DNA of 8,749 nt from Candidatus Harrisonbacteria bacterium (GTDB lineage Bacteria; Patescibacteriota; Minisyncoccia; UBA6257; 1-14-0-10-44-23), in the NCBI GenBank assembly GCA_023244975.1, contig JAHFLG010000040.1:1-8749 (forward strand), read 5' to 3'. The notes below the pieces were generated by a model. It searched no databases, was not told the origin of the DNA, and worked only from the letters and a program-made list of their open reading frames with translations. The stretch's first letter is position 1. Each line of letters starts with the position of its first letter. This document shows positions 4,854 through 8,749 of the stretch, in pieces. Made by a program: the position numbers and the translations under genes.

Positions 4854-6926
4854 TTACTCATATGTTCCTTGAAACTCAACAAAAAGCCCGGCAGTCGGCT
4901 CAAGTCCGAATCCGGAAGTTGTCCCATCGCTGTAATTCAGATCTCCGCTGGCATTTACTATGACAATAAAAGTATCATTAGTACTTGCCGCGTTAAGGAA
5001 ACTACTTGAATTAATCTGCACAATCACATTCTTTTGAGTACCCGCTGAGAACGTGTATGAAGGATAAAAAGTGACTGCACACAATCTCGTAACTGTTGAA
5101 GGTGTGCAAGTCTGAGTCGCACTGCCCCCTAAAGCTATTCCGGTACTCTGGTCAATGAGATCCACACTGAATGAGGGGGCGGCATTTCCATTAACGATTG
5201 CGCTACCAACAAACGTCAGTTTAATACTATTAAGGGTTACGCTACCTGCTGAGTCGGCTATAAACCCAATAGCGGCAATCCTATCGGCTAAAGTCCGTAC
5301 TTTATTAGTAGTGACAGTACCCGGAAGAGAAACTGGTATTAATGTCAGCTTACTCCGAACCACGGTTGCCTGATTGCTAGTCGCCCCACTAATACTTGGT
5401 GTAACAGCTGAGCCGCTGACGCCTCCAGTCGCAGTAAGTCCTTGAAGACAAAAAGCATGAGCTGATCCGGAAACGGCTCCTCCGGAATTAAATGTAGCAA
5501 CATCTCCTCTTAAGAGAGCAGTCACACTGCCATTCGCAGGCACAGTAATCGGAGTTGAAAGGGCAAATGTAATGACGCCGGCATCGCTACTCTTCATGAC
5601 CATCGCGATCGGTCCGCTCGCAGCCTGTTGACCCACATAGAGTCGAAAATTTTCAAATGATGAGACTAACTGGCTCGCGTTGTTAAAAATTGTATCCGAA
5701 AAGACAAGGTCTGAGATCGTATTGCTCTGCGCGCCACTTGAAGTAAAGCGAATTCCAAGAACCGCATCTCCTGTGGTTCCCATAACCGCATAATGGGCTG
5801 GTGGCGTATTAGTATCAAGTGTTGCAGTCAGCGCGCCGCTACCCTGCGATGTTGGGCAGGTGACCGTGGGAGCAGATGCTAAAGACGGAACCGGAGTAAA
5901 GGACGTAGTAATGGCATTACCCAATTCAGCTGAAGGCGCCATAATCGTGATCATACCCGAACCATCTTGGCTGATAAGATACCCGGTATTATACGAACTT
6001 TTATCTTTCCAAAAAGCCTTAGTATCGGTTGGATCAAACGGTAACAAGGCCAGATATTTTGTCACCAGACATGGGGCAATATCGTACTCTCCTTTGCCAC
6101 TTGACATGAGTAGCGGAGTTTTCGGCAACGAGCCACTCGAACAGGTAAACACGCCCTTATTATCACTCGCATTTTGCGCGATAGCAGCCAAAATAATTCG
6201 GATATCATTCGCACGCTGATCATTGCGGCTCACTGCGGCCAGCCGCTCGGATTCAAAACTTATGTAATTAATAAAGACCTTATAATTGAGTCCGTATGGC
6301 GCCCCGTCTTCAAAATCGTTCTGCCGAACCTCGAAAATAAATTCATTATCTCCAGTCTTTAAATCTGATCCCTTGAGCGCAATAATTTCAGGGGTTCGAG
6401 CAATAGCCTTTTTCCCTTTATGTTGAAATAAAAGCTCGCCATTTACAAAGACCTTTACGTCATCATCCGCCATAACCAGAATGCGGCCGTTTTGAGGAGT
6501 ACCTACGATGGATGCCATTTCAGTAAATGTAGCGATCCTGCCGTTTACCGGACCCTTGCCATTCTTTCCGGTCTTGTCACGGAAACTAATCCATGAAGTT
6601 CCTTCAATGGGATCAGCCCATTTCTTAAACTTGTTAATGATAACCGCAGTACCGGAAAAATCCCCGGTCTTTTTATCAATAGTAAACTGCTCATTGCCGT
6701 TGCTTCCAAAGGACATCTCAGTCACCGGTAGCGGCGCGGTGGCGGCTGAGGAGCTGCTAAAGTCTCCGGAACGGTTAGCGACATAGATGATACCGAGCGC
6801 CATGCCAAAAACAATGCCGACCACGGCCCAGGCGTACCAGGCATGAACCCGAGAGGATCCAACAATCTTAAAATCCTTCTGTAAATCCGTGAGAACTCGA
6901 TCCGCTGGCGATATGCCTTGTTCCAT
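4854..6926 (-). CDS. Single-pass surface protein with embedded type IV pilin-like head domain
   Basis: The protein is 690 aa. Order: cytoplasmic N-terminus with QKDFKIVG (16-23), one membrane segment at 30-50, Ser/Ala linker, a galactose-binding-like beta domain at about 108-225, a pilin-like domain at about 233-345, a middle beta module at about 385-525 and a C-terminal beta-sandwich at about 547-690 with a Cys pair (607/616). The pilin-like part reads RNDQRANDIRIILAAI, then a DNKG turn, a cysteine pair (262, 286), YLALLPFDP, and TGYLISQDGSG followed by APSAELG: the order seen in CPR type IV pilin heads. The usual N-terminal prepilin helix is not attached to it. The anchor and C-terminal half are paralogous to the 932-aa protein, pointing to tandem duplication. 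No enzyme motif is seen. No SD precedes the ATG. A role in a surface structure is inferred. Confidence 0.85.
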   Translation of the reverse strand: MEQGISPADRVLTDLQKDFKIVGSSRVHAWYAWAVVGIVFGMALGIIYVANRSGDFSSSSAATAPLPVTEMSFGSNGNEQFTIDKKTGDFSGTAVIINKFKKWADPIEGTSWISFRDKTGKNGKGPVNGRIATFTEMASIVGTPQNGRILVMADDDVKVFVNGELLFQHKGKKAIARTPEIIALKGSDLKTGDNEFIFEVRQNDFEDGAPYGLNYKVFINYISFESERLAAVSRNDQRANDIRIILAAIAQNASDNKGVFTCSSGSLPKTPLLMSSGKGEYDIAPCLVTKYLALLPFDPTDTKAFWKDKSSYNTGYLISQDGSGMITIMAPSAELGNAITTSFTPVPSLASAPTVTCPTSQGSGALTATLDTNTPPAHYAVMGTTGDAVLGIRFTSSGAQSNTISDLVFSDTIFNNASQLVSSFENFRLYVGQQAASGPIAMVMKSSDAGVITFALSTPITVPANGSVTALLRGDVATFNSGGAVSGSAHAFCLQGLTATGGVSGSAVTPSISGATSNQATVVRSKLTLIPVSLPGTVTTNKVRTLADRIAAIGFIADSAGSVTLNSIKLTFVGSAIVNGNAAPSFSVDLIDQSTGIALGGSATQTCTPSTVTRLCAVTFYPSYTFSAGTQKNVIVQINSSSFLNAASTNDTFIVIVNASGDLNYSDGTTSGFGLEPTAGLFVEFQGTYE

Positions 6927-6931
6927 TAGAT

Positions 6932-6941
6932 TAGTATACTA
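6932..6941 (-). promoter_or_regulatory. Palindrome with a -10-like hexamer just before the 690-aa gene
   Basis: TAGTATACTA is a perfect 10-bp palindrome in the 15-nt gap between rnhA and the 690-aa gene. On the minus strand it holds TATACT, whose last base is 6 nt from the ATG at 6926. It could start a leaderless transcript for the surface-protein cassette; there is no obvious -35. Confidence 0.3.
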
Positions 6942-7367
6942 CTAAAGCAGTCGAGCGTCTAAAACTTTATTCACCATCGCGTCAGCTTTTGTATTGCGCT
7001 CGCGCGGCACATGAACGAAAATCACTGATTTAAAATCAAACCGCAAGTTCCAAATTTCGAAAAATAATGGTTGCAGTCCAACATTCTCAATCCGATACTT
7101 CCCCATCAGCTGTTTGCAGGCCAGCTCGCTGTCCATGCGGACCTCGAGGTCGGTTTGTTTGGCAGTGTTTTTCCCAAGTGTTGCTTTTGCTTTTTTTAGA
7201 GCGGCCACGATAGCCTTGTACTCGGCGATGTTATTCGTTGTTTCACCAATATACTCGCCATAGCCCTTGTCGCCGATAACATAGCCAATAGCCGACGGTC
7301 CGGGATTGCCGCGACTGCCGCCGTCGGTATAACACACGAGCGTATCTGAAAAAAGTTTAGCGTTCAT
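6942..7367 (-). CDS. rnhA: Ribonuclease HI
   Basis: This 141-aa enzyme cleaves the RNA strand of RNA-DNA hybrids (R-loops, primers) in the cytoplasm. The fold signature is complete: CYTDGGSRGNPGP with Asp15, NNIAEYKA with Glu49, VRMDSELACKQL with Asp79, and HVPRERNTKAD with Asp129, giving the DEDD metal-binding set. The TDGGSRGNPG form is typical of the short RNase HI-like proteins common in Gram-positives and CPR. The start at 7367 is chosen because it lies 1 nt after the TAG of the DHH gene; a longer frame to 7544 would only add sequence overlapping that gene. No well-placed SD is present, so translation is probably coupled. Pairing with an oligoribonuclease suggests a shared nucleic-acid turnover role. 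Confidence 0.92.
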   Translation of the reverse strand: MNAKLFSDTLVCYTDGGSRGNPGPSAIGYVIGDKGYGEYIGETTNNIAEYKAIVAALKKAKATLGKNTAKQTDLEVRMDSELACKQLMGKYRIENVGLQPLFFEIWNLRFDFKSVIFVHVPRERNTKADAMVNKVLDARLL

Positions 7368-7368
7368 C

Positions 7369-8223
7369 CTAGTCTTCGTTTCTATATTTCCACGGCAGCA
7401 GTGAATCAAGTGGCAAGGTAAAGGCAGCTGCGGCCTTGTGTCCGCCGCCGCCGTATTTTTCCGCGAGTTTGGCGATATCAAACGTCCCATCACTGCGCAG
7501 CGACACCGCGATTTTACCGTGGCGCACTGACCAAATAATGCCAAAAGGTGGATTGTTAGCCGCGGCTAGGCGGTTGCCAATCTCGGACACATAGACGCTC
7601 GAGTTAACGCACATCACATCGTGACCTTCAAACGTTACGGGGTTAGCGCGCCGAAGCATATCGGCAATGAGCGTCTCTTTGTAGCGCAGAACAACGGTAC
7701 CCTCTTCTATATATTTCGCGCGGGTTGCCACATCTTCTACCTCGGCAACAATCTGGCCAAACTTAACAAAGTCACCATAGGGAAAAGGCAAGCTATTGAT
7801 GGCTGCGAGAATCTCTTTAATATTTTCAGTTTTAAACTTCCACAAATCCTCTTCTTGAATCAGGCCGAGCAAATACGGCATCGGCTGCTCCGGAAAAAAA
7901 TACTCCCAGGCCAGACCAGCGCCAGACTGATTGTCAGAAAACAGATGCTTCTGTGCGGCTTCAACTTCTTTCTTGCGCATCAGGTGGTGATCGAGCACCG
8001 CCACTTCATTACGTGCGATCAGCTCCTTCATCACCGGCATCTCATAGGTAATATCGAGCATATACACCTGCCGGCCACTCAGGCTACCTACGATTGAGGT
8101 GTTGTTGTGGAACATGGGTAGGTACTCGGCCATGTCGCCAAACTTTTTCCACGCAACCCACGCCGCGGCAAACCCGTCCGGGCACTCGGCATGATATAAC
8201 ACAACAATAGCTTTTTCGTGCAT
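7369..8223 (-). CDS. DHH-family phosphoesterase (NrnB-like oligoribonuclease/cyclic-nucleotide phosphodiesterase)
   Basis: The protein is 284 aa, with the DHH domain at about 1-140 and the DHHA1 substrate-binding domain at about 195-275. Metal ligands are visible in motif I YHAECPDGFAAAW (His11, Asp16), motif II LDIT (Asp57), motif III LDHH (Asp78, His79, His80) and EEDLW (Asp126). The C-terminal GGGGHKAAAAF (258-268) is the DHHA1 signature. CPDGFAAAW is the form found in NrnB-like members rather than in RecJ or NrnA. The likely reaction is breakdown of short RNA oligomers or a (di)nucleotide such as pAp; the exact substrate cannot be read from sequence. Position 13 is Glu where Asp or Asn is more usual. 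It follows pgk after 10 nt, precedes rnhA by 1 nt, and has no clear SD. Confidence 0.88.
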   Translation of the reverse strand: MHEKAIVVLYHAECPDGFAAAWVAWKKFGDMAEYLPMFHNNTSIVGSLSGRQVYMLDITYEMPVMKELIARNEVAVLDHHLMRKKEVEAAQKHLFSDNQSGAGLAWEYFFPEQPMPYLLGLIQEEDLWKFKTENIKEILAAINSLPFPYGDFVKFGQIVAEVEDVATRAKYIEEGTVVLRYKETLIADMLRRANPVTFEGHDVMCVNSSVYVSEIGNRLAAANNPPFGIIWSVRHGKIAVSLRSDGTFDIAKLAEKYGGGGHKAAAAFTLPLDSLLPWKYRNED

Positions 8224-8233
8224 GACAATAGAT

Positions 8234-8749
8234 TTAGTTAAGGACTTCTAAGCCCGGCAAAACTTTACCGGCCAAAAAGTCTAACATAGCTCCCCCTCCG
8301 GTGGAAACAAAGCTAATCTTGTCTTCAAGTTTGAGCTGAGTGACAACCTGCGTAGTTTCACTACCTCCCACAACTGAAAACGCCTGGCTGGCGACAATGA
8401 CTTCGGCAAGAGCTTTTGATCCGGCAAAATAGCGAGGATCTTCAAACATCCCAACCGGACCACTCCAAATGACGGTGCCGGCGGTTTTAATTGCGTCGGT
8501 AAACTGGGCAATAGATTTCGGGCCTAAGTCGTAAATCTTCCCGTCGTCGCTCACCCAGTCGGTCGGAAGAATAACCTTGGGATCAGCTAGGTGTTGCTTT
8601 ACTTCATCTAAAATTTCGTCATCAACTTTTGATCCGCCGACATCAACACCTTTAGCTTTTAAAAAGGTGTTAGCTAACACTCCGCCGATTAAAAACTTAC
8701 TCGTCTGCGCGTAGAGATTCTTAATGACCGCAAACTTGTCGACAGCCTT
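8234..8749 (-). CDS. pgk: Phosphoglycerate kinase, C-terminal 171 residues (partial)
   Basis: The gene continues past the right edge, so only the C-terminal nucleotide-binding domain is visible (the whole enzyme is usually about 390-400 aa). The enzyme transfers phosphate from 1,3-bisphosphoglycerate to ADP in glycolysis. Recognisable segments, in order: DKFAVIKNLYAQTSKFLIGG and LANTFLKAKG, TVIWSGPVGMFE, VGGSETTQVV, STGGGAMLDFLAGKVLPGL. The adenine-nucleotide loop reads GGSET where GGGDT or GGSDT is usual, a conservative change. It ends at TAA, 10 nt before the DHH gene, and is the first visible gene of the minus-strand run; its promoter is outside the window. Confidence 0.95.
   Translation of the reverse strand, partial: KAVDKFAVIKNLYAQTSKFLIGGVLANTFLKAKGVDVGGSKVDDEILDEVKQHLADPKVILPTDWVSDDGKIYDLGPKSIAQFTDAIKTAGTVIWSGPVGMFEDPRYFAGSKALAEVIVASQAFSVVGGSETTQVVTQLKLEDKISFVSTGGGAMLDFLAGKVLPGLEVLN

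Noticed and set aside
7368..7544. Longer RNase HI with an extra 59 N-terminal residues
   Set aside because: The extension overlaps the DHHA1 end of the phosphoesterase and has no family similarity; the domain begins properly from ATG 7367.
1842..8749. TGA recoded as Gly or Trp, as in some CPR groups
   Set aside because: All six right-hand genes read full length without in-frame TGA and end at TAA or TAG. The absence of TGA stops is notable but not evidence of recoding.

Overview
The window looks like part of a small-genome Patescibacteria (CPR) chromosome. The clues are two large surface proteins with beta-sandwich modules that I recall from CPR envelope proteins, a pilin head domain of the CPR type, core genes packed with almost no spacing and no Shine-Dalgarno sites, and an unusual RNase P RNA. 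The assignment is inference; no taxonomic marker is complete here.

Left part (1-1410): GC-rich coding DNA. A minus-strand gene (1-154, cut by the window edge) begins with a clear signal peptide. A plus-strand gene (487-1281) encodes a membrane-anchored coiled-coil protein with a Cys-rich C-terminus. Both have good Shine-Dalgarno sites. They diverge from an AT-rich control region (155-486) that holds a near-consensus promoter inside a 13-bp inverted repeat carrying a mirrored TTGACA on each strand, plus several hairpins. A long hairpin terminator (1357-1409) closes the plus-strand gene.

Middle (1399-1837): an RNase P RNA gene on the plus strand. It was recognised from its P4 core, with the bulged U kept, and from the P1, P8, P9, P12 and P18 helices. 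It carries two near-identical 31-nt hairpin repeats and seems to lack P13/P14. It ends in a bidirectional terminator shared with the convergent minus-strand run.

Right part (1842-8749): a tight minus-strand run in transcription order pgk (C-terminal 171 aa) - DHH-family NrnB-like phosphoesterase - RNase HI - 690-aa surface protein - 62-aa membrane protein - 932-aa surface protein. Gaps are 1 to 15 nt. The first three are housekeeping genes (glycolysis, oligonucleotide turnover, RNA-DNA hybrid removal). The last three form a distinct cassette: two paralogous single-pass proteins share an almost identical cytoplasmic/transmembrane anchor and a C-terminal beta-sandwich module, and flank a very small membrane protein. 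The 690-aa protein also contains a type IV pilin-like head domain inside it, so the cassette may build or decorate a surface structure. That cassette and the odd RNase P RNA are the most interesting contents.

The left and right parts differ in base composition, ribosome-binding signals and stop codons. Recent acquisition or an assembly join near 1280-1430 should be considered.
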